This document shows positions 1 through 5,092 of a stretch of DNA of 5,092 nt, piece after piece. The stretch is from Mycobacterium sp. (lineage in GTDB: Bacteria > Actinomycetota > Actinomycetes > Mycobacteriales > Mycobacteriaceae): assembly GCA_018882545.1 (NCBI GenBank), contig VERS01000213.1, forward strand, positions 1-5,092, read 5' to 3'. Below the pieces are notes generated by a model. That model was not told where the DNA came from. It saw nothing but the letters and a program-made list of their open reading frames with translations, and did not search any database. Position numbers and translations under genes: made by a program. Each line of letters begins with the position of its first letter. Position 1 is the stretch's first letter.

Positions 1-857
1 GCCCCGTTGAAGTACTGGCCGACCCGCCGGCGCAGATCGCCCGCCGTTCCGATGTAGAGCACCTCACCGGACGGGCCCCGGAACAGATACACCCCGGGCC
101 GGTGCGGCAGCCGCTGGGCCAGAACGCGTTTGCCGCGTTGGGCAGTGGTCACACCGGGTAGGTAGGAGCGCAGATCGCGGTAGCTTCGCACGCCCTGATT
201 GCCGACCCGCTCGATCAGCGCGTGCAGGACATCGACGGTTGCGCGGGCGTCATGGAGTGCCCGGTGGTTCGGCTCGGTGGTCGAACCCAGCAGCCGGGCC
301 AGAGTCGACAGCCGCACGCTGGGCGCTTCCTCCCGGCTCAGTACTCGGCGTGCGAGCCTGACCGTGCACAAGACGGGCGGATGCGGCCAGCCGATGCCGC
401 ACCGCTGCGCCGCTGCACGCAGGAATCCGATGTCGAACCCGGCGTTGTGGGCCACCAGCACCGCGCCGCGGGCGAACTCCAGGAACATCGGCAGCACCGC
501 TGCGATGGTGGGCGCGTCCCGCACCATCGCAGTCGTGATGCCGGTGAGTTCGACGATCTGTGGCGGGATGCCGCGCTGCGGATCCACCAGGGTCGCGAAC
601 TCCCCGATGACCTCACCGCCGCGCACCTTGACCGCGCCGATCTCGGTGACCGCGTCGAAGGATCCGTCGGGGCCGGGTTTGGCCCGACCGCCGGTGGTCT
701 CCAGGTCGACGACTACGAACGTGGTTTCCCGCAACGGCGTCTCGGCCGAGTCGAATTCGGCACCGTCAAGATCGGCGAAGCTGAGCTGGGAACCGTCAGG
801 GCCGGCCACGGTCTTCAGACGGTAGGCCGGGACACCGACACCGGGTGTTCGCCACAC
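1..857 (-). CDS. DEDDh 3'-5' exonuclease fused to a GIY-YIG (UvrC/Cho-like) nuclease domain, partial at C-terminus
   Basis: The minus strand stays open from 896 to the window edge; 285 codons are visible from a GTG at 857. Residues about 46-215 form a DnaQ-like exonuclease: Exo I is VVVDLETTG (D51, E53), Exo II is [11 protein letters not shown] (H137, D142), and Exo III is H198-x4-D203 in [11 protein letters not shown], so all DEDDh acidic residues and the histidine are present. From about residue 250 a GIY-YIG domain begins, with PGVYLF (254-259) and LYIG (267-270) followed by LRRRVGQYF, as at the N-terminus of UvrC. This matches the mycobacterial Rv2191 type (about 645 aa in M. tuberculosis, from memory), so over half the protein lies outside the window. 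Inferred role: DNA repair or nucleic acid trimming; substrates are not established by sequence. Start is uncertain: there is no ATG, only GTG at 857 or GTG at 809, neither with a clear ribosome site; 857 gives an N-terminal length closer to the relative. It diverges from the plus-strand genes. Confidence 0.93.
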   Translation of the reverse strand, partial: MWRTPGVGVPAYRLKTVAGPDGSQLSFADLDGAEFDSAETPLRETTFVVVDLETTGGRAKPGPDGSFDAVTEIGAVKVRGGEVIGEFATLVDPQRGIPPQIVELTGITTAMVRDAPTIAAVLPMFLEFARGAVLVAHNAGFDIGFLRAAAQRCGIGWPHPPVLCTVRLARRVLSREEAPSVRLSTLARLLGSTTEPNHRALHDARATVDVLHALIERVGNQGVRSYRDLRSYLPGVTTAQRGKRVLAQRLPHRPGVYLFRGPSGEVLYIGTAGDLRRRVGQYFNG

Positions 858-987
858 CGCGGACCGGGTGCTGCTATCGGTGTCAAGGATCCACTGTCAG
901 AGCCGCGCCGTATGGTCCCACCGCAGCCGCTGCATCACGACCGGAGAGTGACCTATCCGGAGCGTTTGCCGAAGAGAAGAGATACGC

Positions 988-994
988 GAGGAGA
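988..994 (+). promoter_or_regulatory. Ribosome binding site of the 76-aa four-cysteine protein
   Basis: The purine run GAGGAGA ends four bases before the ATG at 999 and is the best Shine-Dalgarno match in the window. It fixes the start of the small gene, even though the same frame is open upstream to position 222. The rest of the divergent spacer (858-987) shows no convincing promoter pair on either strand; a lone TATGGT at 911-916 fits the mycobacterial TAnnnT -10 pattern but lacks a -35 partner. Confidence 0.7.
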
Positions 995-998
995 CGAC

Positions 999-1229
999 AT
1001 GGGCGACGGAACACCACAACCTGACGAACCGTTGGTCATCGACTGCGACGAGTGTGCAGTGCGGGGACCGGGCTGTCGAGACTGCGTCGTCAGTGTGTTG
1101 CTGGGGATGCCTGAGACGTTGCTGCACGACGAACGCGCGGCTCTGGAAGTACTTGCCGAGGCGGGCCTTGCGCCCCGGCTGCGACTGGTCCCGATCCGCC
1201 GGGATGGCAACTCGGGGCTGGCCAGCTGA
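999..1229 (+). CDS. Small conserved four-cysteine protein of unknown function (76 aa)
   Basis: A 76-residue acidic protein starting at an ATG with a strong GAGGAGA site. The N-terminal third holds two CxxC pairs: C16-D-E-C19 and C26-R-D-C29, six residues apart, in IDCDECAVRGPGCRDC. This spacing could form a small zinc knuckle or a redox/metal site. The rest (about 30-66) looks helical: VVSVLLGMPE, then an ERAALEVLAEAGLAP helix and a basic LRLVPIRRDG tail. There is no signal peptide or membrane segment, so it is probably cytoplasmic. I recall short actinobacterial proteins of this pattern (DCxxCxxRGxxCxDCVVxVLLG) next to NlpC/P60 genes, usually annotated hypothetical; I do not know a function. 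It precedes ripC by 156 bases, with a separate promoter candidate between them. Frames on the opposite strand here are shadows. The coding call is firm because the motif and ribosome site agree; the function is unknown. Confidence 0.85.
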   Translation: MGDGTPQPDEPLVIDCDECAVRGPGCRDCVVSVLLGMPETLLHDERAALEVLAEAGLAPRLRLVPIRRDGNSGLAS

Positions 1230-1237
1230 TCTCCGAC

Positions 1238-1291
1238 AACTTAATTGGACGCCCAAGTTCTGAGCCAATTCTCAGGCTTGTCGTTGGACAA
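1238..1291. promoter_or_regulatory. Cluster of overlapping short inverted repeats upstream of ripC
   Basis: Four inverted repeats are packed into 54 bases: AACTT (1238-1242) with AAGTT (1255-1259); AATTGG (1243-1248) with CCAATT (1265-1270); CTGAG (1260-1264) with CTCAG (1271-1275) across a 6-base loop; and TTGTC (1278-1282) with GACAA (1287-1291) across a 4-base loop. The second pair overlaps the first and third, so they cannot all form at once. The stretch is clearly more AT-rich than its surroundings, and the last repeat overlaps the proposed -35 box. It could be an operator, or a weak termination/attenuation region after the small gene. There is no U-tract, so a classical terminator is unlikely. 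Individual repeats of 5-6 bp can arise by chance; only their density is suggestive. Confidence 0.35.
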
Positions 1292-1313
1292 AGCCGATGC
1301 CGTTTCGTAACCT
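1284..1313 (+). promoter_or_regulatory. Candidate sigma-A-type promoter for the ripC operon
   Basis: A -35-like TTGGAC (1284-1289) and a -10-like TAACCT (1308-1313, matching the mycobacterial TAnnnT pattern) are separated by 18 bases. Transcription would begin near 1320, leaving a leader of roughly 65 bases before the ripC start. This is the only well-spaced pair seen between the small gene and ripC, and it could drive all four plus-strand genes downstream. It is a prediction by eye. Confidence 0.5.
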
Positions 1314-1370
1314 GTTCGAGACCTAAGCCACACGACAAGCAGTGCGACGGAACGCGCGTCGACGGCAGTC

Positions 1371-1376
1371 AAAGGA
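1371..1376 (+). promoter_or_regulatory. Ribosome binding site supporting a TTG start for ripC
   Basis: AAAGGA lies nine bases upstream of the TTG at 1386. No ATG or GTG occurs in the ripC frame between this site and the signal peptide, so this site decides the start. The ATG at 1376 is in a different frame and overlaps the Shine-Dalgarno sequence itself. Confidence 0.6.
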
Positions 1377-1385
1377 TGCGAAGTC

Positions 1386-2489
1386 TTGAAGTTTGCCCCC
1401 CGATCCGGTGCGAAATCCGTTGTTCGCAGGCCGGTGGTCGGTGCGATAGTCGGACTCACCGCGGTCAGCTCGGTCTGGGGCGGGGCTGCCTACGCCGATC
1501 CGGCCGAGGACACGCTGGCACAGCTCAGCGAGCTGTCCCGACAAGCCGAGCAGCTCACCGAGACGATGCACGCCGCTCAGATCGATCTCGATGAGAAACT
1601 GCGGGTGCAAAACGACGCCGATGCCAAGCACGCCGCAGACGTGGCCGCGCTCGATGCCGCAAAGGCGCAACTTGGGAACTACCAGGGTGCGGTCGACGCG
1701 CTGGCCGCTTCGGTCTACATGGGCGGGCGGACCGACGGCCTCACCGCGCTGCTGACCGCATCCTCCCCGCAGCAGCTGATCGACAAGATGGCGGTCCAGC
1801 GCCTGATGGCCACCGAGATGGCTGAGCAGATGCGCAGCTTCCGCCGAGTCAGCGAGGAGGCGTTGGTCATCGAGGCGGCGTCGGCCAAGTCCGCCGCCGA
1901 GGCGAAGTCGGCTGCCGACGAGGCTGCGGCCGTGCGGGCGGAGTTGCAGCGCAAGCAGTCCGAGCTGCAGACGCAGATCACGGCGGTGAAGGTTCGCTAC
2001 GCGATGCTGACCCCGGCCCAGCAGGAGGTTCTGGCGGCACCGGGCGCGCCACCGCCGTCGGTGCTCGCCGGACCTGGTCCGGAGGCGCCCAAGAGCGATA
2101 TCGCCACACTTGCTGCGATCCCGCTTCCGGGCGGCGGTGGATCCGGCGCGGGTGCGCTCGCCGTTCAGGCTGCTTTGACCAGGATCGGCTCGCCGTACGT
2201 CTGGGCTGCCGCCGGTCCGAACGCCTTCGACTGCTCGGGCCTGGTGCAGTGGGCCTTCCAGCAGGCCGGCGTGTTCCTGCCGCACTCGAGCTATGCGCTG
2301 GCAGCAGGCGGTCAGCCGGTTTCGGTGGACCAGATGCGACCCGGTGATGTGGTGGTTCAGTACTCCGACGCCTCCCATGTCGGTATCTACGTCGGCGACG
2401 GTTTGATGGTTCACGCGTCGACGTACGGCATCCCGGTACGGGTGGAGTCCGTGCACAGCGCACCGATCTACAACGTCCGTCGATACTGA
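1386..2489 (+). CDS. ripC: RipC-type NlpC/P60 peptidoglycan endopeptidase, secreted
   Basis: A 367-residue exported cell-wall hydrolase that closely resembles M. tuberculosis RipC (Rv2190c, about 385 aa from memory). It should cleave the D-Glu to meso-DAP peptide bond in peptidoglycan stems during cell separation. The start is TTG with AAAGGA nine bases upstream. Residues 1-37 are a Sec signal peptide: basic KFAPRSGAKSVVRR, a hydrophobic stretch, and AYA|DPAED as the cleavage site. Residues about 40-210 are an Ala/Glu/Lys-rich coiled coil interrupted by the conserved YMGGRT segment (111-116); in RipC this region is reported to be contacted by FtsX, which activates the enzyme. A Pro/Gly linker spans about 218-255. 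The NlpC/P60 domain (256-367) has catalytic C283 in FDCSGLVQWAF, H331 in ASHVGIYVG, and H343 in MVHAST as the probable third residue. It ends in the family-typical YNVRRY. The linker looks shorter than in M. tuberculosis. It is the first gene of a tightly spaced envelope operon. Confidence 0.95.
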   Translation: MKFAPRSGAKSVVRRPVVGAIVGLTAVSSVWGGAAYADPAEDTLAQLSELSRQAEQLTETMHAAQIDLDEKLRVQNDADAKHAADVAALDAAKAQLGNYQGAVDALAASVYMGGRTDGLTALLTASSPQQLIDKMAVQRLMATEMAEQMRSFRRVSEEALVIEAASAKSAAEAKSAADEAAAVRAELQRKQSELQTQITAVKVRYAMLTPAQQEVLAAPGAPPPSVLAGPGPEAPKSDIATLAAIPLPGGGGSGAGALAVQAALTRIGSPYVWAAAGPNAFDCSGLVQWAFQQAGVFLPHSSYALAAGGQPVSVDQMRPGDVVVQYSDASHVGIYVGDGLMVHASTYGIPVRVESVHSAPIYNVRRY

Positions 2490-2495
2490 GTCCGG

Positions 2496-2511
2496 CCGCC
2501 GCCGGCGGCGG
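2496..2511. repeat. Perfect 16-bp GC palindrome just after the ripC stop
   Basis: CCGCCGCCGGCGGCGG reads the same on both strands and can fold as a 6-bp GC stem with a CCGG loop, starting seven bases after the ripC stop codon. In the frame of the next gene it encodes a run of five arginines (2497-2511), so the palindrome may be only a by-product of Arg codons. If formed in mRNA, it could affect translation of the next gene or 3' end stability of ripC. No U-tract follows, so it is not a typical terminator. Confidence 0.6.
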
Positions 2512-2529
2512 ATCCTGGCGGTCGCCTCG

Positions 2530-3321
2530 GTGGTGCAAAGTCTGGCGGCCGCCGCACTCATCGTGACCGGGACGGGCCACGGCACCGCCTCCCAACCAGT
2601 CCCGGTCGGCGATGTGGCGCTGGCGGGCCGGACGGTCCGGGTGGTCAACCTCGACGGCGCGCGCGGCGCGGCACTGCTGGAGCGGGTGCGCGCGGACTTC
2701 GACGGCGCCGTGGCCGCAGTGGAAAAGTTCTGGGGCAGCGACTGGCCTCGCGAAGTCGTTGTCGTCGCGACCGCCACCCAAGACCAATTCGAGGCCGAAG
2801 CGCGACTGGACCCGGGTCGGGAGTGGGCCGACATCGCCGCGGTGGCCGTTGCCGACGAGGTGGACGTTGCCAGCCGGCGCGCCGTCGCGCAACGCATCGT
2901 TCTCGCGCCGGGTGCTGCGGCAATGTCCGACGAGTCTCTGCGAATTGTGTTGACGCACGAACTCTTCCACGTTGCAGCCCGTACCGGAACCGCAGTCGAC
3001 GCGCCGCGTTGGCTCACCGAGGGCGTAGCCGACTTTGTGGCCCGCCCACCGGCCCGGCTGCCCCCCTGGGCCGCGCAGATCACCACACTGCCCGATGACG
3101 ATGCACTGGACAGTCCGGGCGCCACCCGGTCTGCCGGTTATGACCGGGCCTGGTGGTTCGCCCGTTTCGTCGCCGAGGAGTTCGACACCGACGGGTTGCG
3201 CCGTCTCTACGACCTGGCGTGCGGACCGGGTCACGGGGACTTTCCGTGGGCTGTCCGCGCGGCACTCGGCGTGGAGCTGACCGAACTACTTTCCCGGTGG
3301 ACCGGTTGGCTGAACCGATAA
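2530..3321 (+). CDS. Putative exported HExxH zinc metallopeptidase-like protein (Rv2189c type)
   Basis: A 263-residue protein (from the GTG at 2530) with a gluzincin-like site: H143-E-L-F-H147 as zinc ligands and catalytic E144, and WLTEGVADF (161-169), whose E164 is the likely third ligand. This HExxH...WLxEGxA(D/E) arrangement is seen in peptidase MA-like families. The first 25 residues are hydrophobic, suggesting export or membrane anchoring. By position it matches Rv2189c of M. tuberculosis, annotated hypothetical as far as I recall; substrate unknown. The start is doubtful. The frame is open from 2407, and just upstream of GTG 2530 it encodes RRRRRILAVASV, a textbook signal-peptide n-region, yet no ATG, GTG or TTG lies there. 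GTG 2530 lacks a ribosome site and yields a signal without positive charge. A non-standard start, coupling from ripC or a small sequence error are possible. It begins 40 bases after ripC and ends 22 before pimB', suggesting co-transcription and an envelope role. Confidence 0.88.
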   Translation: MVQSLAAAALIVTGTGHGTASQPVPVGDVALAGRTVRVVNLDGARGAALLERVRADFDGAVAAVEKFWGSDWPREVVVVATATQDQFEAEARLDPGREWADIAAVAVADEVDVASRRAVAQRIVLAPGAAAMSDESLRIVLTHELFHVAARTGTAVDAPRWLTEGVADFVARPPARLPPWAAQITTLPDDDALDSPGATRSAGYDRAWWFARFVAEEFDTDGLRRLYDLACGPGHGDFPWAVRAALGVELTELLSRWTGWLNR

Positions 3322-3343
3322 CCACCGATAGCCTCCTGGAACG

Positions 3344-4489
3344 ATGACTCGGATTCTGCTGGTCACCAACGACTTTCCGCCGCGCCGCGGTGGCATCCAG
3401 TCCTACTTGGAACAGTTCGCCAATCGGCTGGCCGCCACCGGGGAGCATCAGCTGACCGTGTACGCGCCGCGGTGGAAGGGCGCTGAGGACTATGACCGCA
3501 GCGCACCGTTCCCGATCGTTCGGCACCCCGGCACATTGATGGTCCCGGAACCGGGTGTGGACCGAACGATGCGGCGGCTTATCGTCGAGCACGGTATCGA
3601 AACGGTGTGGTTCGGGGCCGCCGCTCCGCTGGCGCTGCTGGCATCCCGAGCCCGGGGGGCCGGTGCGGAACGCATCCTGGCCTGCACCCACGGCCACGAA
3701 GTGGGCTGGTCGATGTTGCCCGGCGCGCGTTCGGCGTTGCGGCGCATCGGGGAGGACACCGATGTGGTGACCTACATCAGCCGGTACACCCGGGGCCGGT
3801 TCGCCGCGGCGTTCGGCCCGCGGGCGCATCTGGAGCACCTGCCCCCGGGGGTGGACACCGAACGGTTCCGCCCAGACCCTGCGGCCCGCGCCGAACTGCG
3901 GATCCGCTACGGGCTTGGGGAGCGCCGCGTGGCGGTGTGCATCTCCCGGCTGGTCCCGCGCAAGGGTCAGGACATGCTGATCAAGGCGTGGCCCGAAATC
4001 TCCCGCCGGGTGGACGGTGCGGCACTGGTGATCGTCGGGGGCGGTCCGTACGCCGAGCACCTGCACCGGCTGGTGCGCGATCTCGGGTTGGGCTCGGACG
4101 TGGTGTTCACCGGCGGCGTGCCGAACGCCGAGTTGCCGGCGCACTATGCACTGGCAGACGTTTTCGCCATGCCGTGCCGGACCCGCGGAGCAGGTTTGGA
4201 CGTCGAAGGCTTGGGCATTGTGTTCCTGGAGGCCTCCGCGACCGGTGTGGCCGTGGTGGCCGGGCGGTCCGGAGGCGCCCCCGAGGCGGTCCTGGACGGC
4301 CAGACCGGCCGGGTGGTCGACGGGCGCTCGCGCGAGGAATTGGTCGAAGTGATCGGCGACCTGCTGGCCGACCCTGCCCGGGCGCACCGCATGGGGCAGG
4401 CCGGGCGGCAATGGGTCTGCAGCGAATGGAACTGGACCAGGCGCAGCGCGCGACTGGCCGAGTTGTTGCAGGGGCAGCCCCGCGGCTAG
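3344..4489 (+). CDS. pimB: PimB' GDP-mannose-dependent phosphatidylinositol monomannoside mannosyltransferase (GT4)
   Basis: A 381-residue GT4, GT-B-fold glycosyltransferase matching Rv2188c (about 385 aa), now called PimB'. It transfers mannose from GDP-mannose to the 6-position of inositol in (acyl)PIM1, giving (Ac)PIM2, on the cytoplasmic face of the membrane; these feed PIM, LM and LAM synthesis. The N-terminal domain opens with RILLVTNDFPPRRGGIQSYL, with the G16-G17 loop typical of donor binding, and includes CTHGHEVGW (H118). The C-terminal domain has SRLVPRKGQ (R202, R206, K207) for diphosphate binding, VIVGGGPYAEHL, VVFTGGVP, and the EX7E motif E288-GLGIVFL-E296 before SATGVAVVAGRSGG. 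All key positions are intact and the length is normal. No transmembrane segment is visible, in keeping with a peripheral enzyme. The ATG is preceded only by a weak TGGA three bases upstream, so translation may depend on coupling. It is the third gene of the operon. Confidence 0.95.
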   Translation: MTRILLVTNDFPPRRGGIQSYLEQFANRLAATGEHQLTVYAPRWKGAEDYDRSAPFPIVRHPGTLMVPEPGVDRTMRRLIVEHGIETVWFGAAAPLALLASRARGAGAERILACTHGHEVGWSMLPGARSALRRIGEDTDVVTYISRYTRGRFAAAFGPRAHLEHLPPGVDTERFRPDPAARAELRIRYGLGERRVAVCISRLVPRKGQDMLIKAWPEISRRVDGAALVIVGGGPYAEHLHRLVRDLGLGSDVVFTGGVPNAELPAHYALADVFAMPCRTRGAGLDVEGLGIVFLEASATGVAVVAGRSGGAPEAVLDGQTGRVVDGRSREELVEVIGDLLADPARAHRMGQAGRQWVCSEWNWTRRSARLAELLQGQPRG

Positions 4490-4491
4490 CG

Positions 4492-4509
4492 ATGCGGCTG
4501 GATATGTGA
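4492..4509 (+). other. Possible five-codon micro-ORF (MRLDM) before the SRPBCC gene
   Basis: Two bases after the pimB' stop, ATG CGG CTG GAT ATG TGA gives a five-residue reading frame in phase with the following gene. The stop lies 12 bases before that gene's GTG start, and an ATG directly abuts the TGA. It could help ribosomes re-initiate, or be chance. No ribosome site is evident. Confidence 0.2.
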
Positions 4510-4521
4510 AGCTTTTCTCCC

Positions 4522-4911
4522 GTGAGCAGTATTCAAGTCGCTGACGAGACCTTTGTCGCCGCCGGTCCCGAGGCCGTGGGTCAGGCGGTGGGCGACCGGG
4601 CTGGGTGGCGGCGATGGTTCCCCGACCTGACGCTGCAGGTCGTCGAGGACCGGGCGGACAAGGGTGTGCGGTGGACGGTCGCCGGGCCGCTGACCGGCAC
4701 CATGGAGGTATGGCTGGAACCCGTCCTCGACGGCGTCGTCTTGCACTACTTCCTGCACGCCGAGCCGTCCGGCGCCGCGGTAGGCCAACCCGGGAACCTG
4801 GATCTACCCGCCATCACCCATCAGCGACGGGTGGCCGGTAAGCGGATGGCATTCGAGGTGAAGAACATCCTCGAGGCCGGCCGGCCGGTGGGCGTGGCGC
4901 CGGCGGTCTGA
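4522..4911 (+). CDS. Small SRPBCC (START/polyketide cyclase-like) fold protein, Rv2186c type
   Basis: A 129-residue cytoplasmic protein with the layout of a compact SRPBCC domain: a first strand IQVADETFVAAGPEAV, short helices with W29 and W32 in GWRRWFPDL, curved strands at about 36-78 (LQVVEDRADKGVRWTV, GTMEVWLEPVLDGVVLHYFLHAE), and a long C-terminal helix (about 101-120, RRVAGKRMAFEVKNILEAG). This fold encloses a hydrophobic pocket for lipids, polyketides or other apolar ligands; the ligand here is unknown. I recall a closely similar protein at Rv2186c. The start is GTG because the only in-frame ATG upstream (4504) runs directly into TGA. The ribosome site is weak. The gene lies 32 bases after pimB' and probably ends the operon. 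In M. tuberculosis, fadD15 is inserted between these two genes on the other strand, as I remember it; it is absent here. Confidence 0.85.
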   Translation: MSSIQVADETFVAAGPEAVGQAVGDRAGWRRWFPDLTLQVVEDRADKGVRWTVAGPLTGTMEVWLEPVLDGVVLHYFLHAEPSGAAVGQPGNLDLPAITHQRRVAGKRMAFEVKNILEAGRPVGVAPAV

Positions 4912-4955
4912 ATGGCGGCGACTGCCGGGCGGGGCGGGTACGGTTCGGTGGAATC

Positions 4956-4976
4956 CGGCAATCCCGGAATCGGCAA
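4956..4976. repeat. Decayed 15-bp repeat units flanking the minisatellite
   Basis: The core CGGCAA occurs at 4956-4961 and again 15 bases later at 4971-4976, the same period as the perfect array starting at 4991. The rest of these two units has diverged, and about 7 extra bases break the register before the array. They look like older copies of the same repeat. The surrounding 4912-4983 also contains an ATG frame of 23 codons ending at TAG, which I regard as chance. Confidence 0.45.
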
Positions 4977-4990
4977 GTGCTAGCGGGAAA

Positions 4991-5061
4991 AGCGGCAACA
5001 GGGCAAGCGGCAACAGGGCAAGCGGCAACAGGGCAAGCGGCAACAGGGCAAGCGGCAACAG
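4991..5061. repeat. 15-bp tandem repeat (minisatellite), about 4.7 perfect copies
   Basis: The unit AGCGGCAACAGGGCA repeats without a mismatch at 4991, 5006, 5021 and 5036, followed by an 11-base partial copy at 5051-5061. It lies downstream of the SRPBCC gene in a stretch with no gene I can support (4912-5092). The unit length is a multiple of three, so it would encode five-residue repeats (GKRQQ, ASGNR or QAATG on the plus strand), but no plus-strand frame across it has a plausible start. It resembles mycobacterial VNTR loci and is likely to vary in copy number between strains. Units are contiguous with no spacers, so it is not CRISPR. Confidence 0.92.
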
Positions 5062-5092
5062 TGGCTGACTGAACGGCTCAGACCATCAGCAT

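Noticed and set aside
941..960. Inverted repeat CCGGA/TCCGG in the divergent spacer
   Set aside because: Only five base pairs with a ten-base gap in GC-rich DNA, with no promoter nearby; expected by chance.
222..998. Long upstream extension of the small four-cysteine gene's frame
   Set aside because: It is antisense to the exonuclease/GIY-YIG gene, and the ATG at 999 has a strong ribosome site, so the extension is chance.
1230..1385. c-di-AMP (ydaO-type) riboswitch, known upstream of some actinobacterial wall hydrolase genes
   Set aside because: The leader downstream of the likely transcript start is only about 65 bases, and I could not find the conserved GC-rich core segments of that class.
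1323..3125. 600-codon open frame on the minus strand opposite ripC and the metallopeptidase gene
   Set aside because: Its translation is low-complexity (Ser/Ala/Arg then His/Arg/Leu) with no motif, and it lies opposite two genes with clear catalytic motifs. High GC produces such long shadow frames.
3080..4411. 443-codon minus-strand frame opposite pimB'
   Set aside because: Rich in Arg, Pro, His and Gly with no recognisable domain; antisense to a fully intact glycosyltransferase.
4954..4968. TCCGG/CCGGA hairpin as a terminator for the operon
   Set aside because: The stem is only five pairs and no T-run follows; no convincing terminator is visible before the window ends.
4804..5058. Minus-strand frame starting with repeated LLPLA, resembling a signal peptide
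   Set aside because: The hydrophobic repeat is simply the 15-bp minisatellite read backwards from a TTG within it; the rest is antisense to the SRPBCC gene and has no motif.
4991..5061. CRISPR array
   Set aside because: Units are only 15 bp, contiguous and without spacers, and no cas genes are present.

Overview
The window looks like a core chromosomal segment from a high-GC actinomycete, almost certainly a member of the Mycobacteriaceae. Codon choice is strongly GC-rich. The order of recognisable proteins (DEDDh exonuclease/GIY-YIG protein, RipC-type NlpC/P60 hydrolase, HExxH protein, PimB' mannosyltransferase, small SRPBCC protein) matches, from memory, the Mycobacterium tuberculosis Rv2191 to Rv2186c neighbourhood read in reverse. 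I could not run any database search, so all family names rest on motifs and recall.

Layout. Positions 1-857 (minus strand) hold the N-terminal part of a DnaQ-like exonuclease fused to a UvrC-type GIY-YIG domain; the gene runs off the left edge. A divergent spacer (858-998) separates it from a 76-residue plus-strand protein with four cysteines (999-1229). A 156-base spacer (1230-1385) then carries a cluster of short inverted repeats and a good candidate promoter. Four genes follow on the plus strand with gaps of only 22-40 bases: ripC (1386-2489), a probably exported HExxH metallopeptidase-like protein (2530-3321), pimB' (3344-4489) and an SRPBCC-fold protein (4522-4911). They are likely one transcription unit. 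The right edge (4912-5092) is non-coding as far as I can see and contains a 15-bp minisatellite.

How the genes fit together. The operon is about the cell envelope. RipC cuts peptidoglycan peptides during cell separation, PimB' adds the second mannose of the phosphatidylinositol mannosides that anchor LM and LAM, and the putative exported peptidase sits between them. The SRPBCC protein may bind a hydrophobic ligand, but its role is unknown. The exonuclease/GIY-YIG protein is a DNA metabolism gene that merely diverges from this block.

Most unusual points: the metallopeptidase gene has no normal start codon upstream of an obvious signal-peptide-like arginine run; a near-perfect 15-bp tandem repeat with decayed flanking units lies after the SRPBCC gene; the fadD15 gene I would expect between pimB' and the SRPBCC gene is absent; and the small four-cysteine protein has no known function. 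I see no wholly new multi-gene system here.
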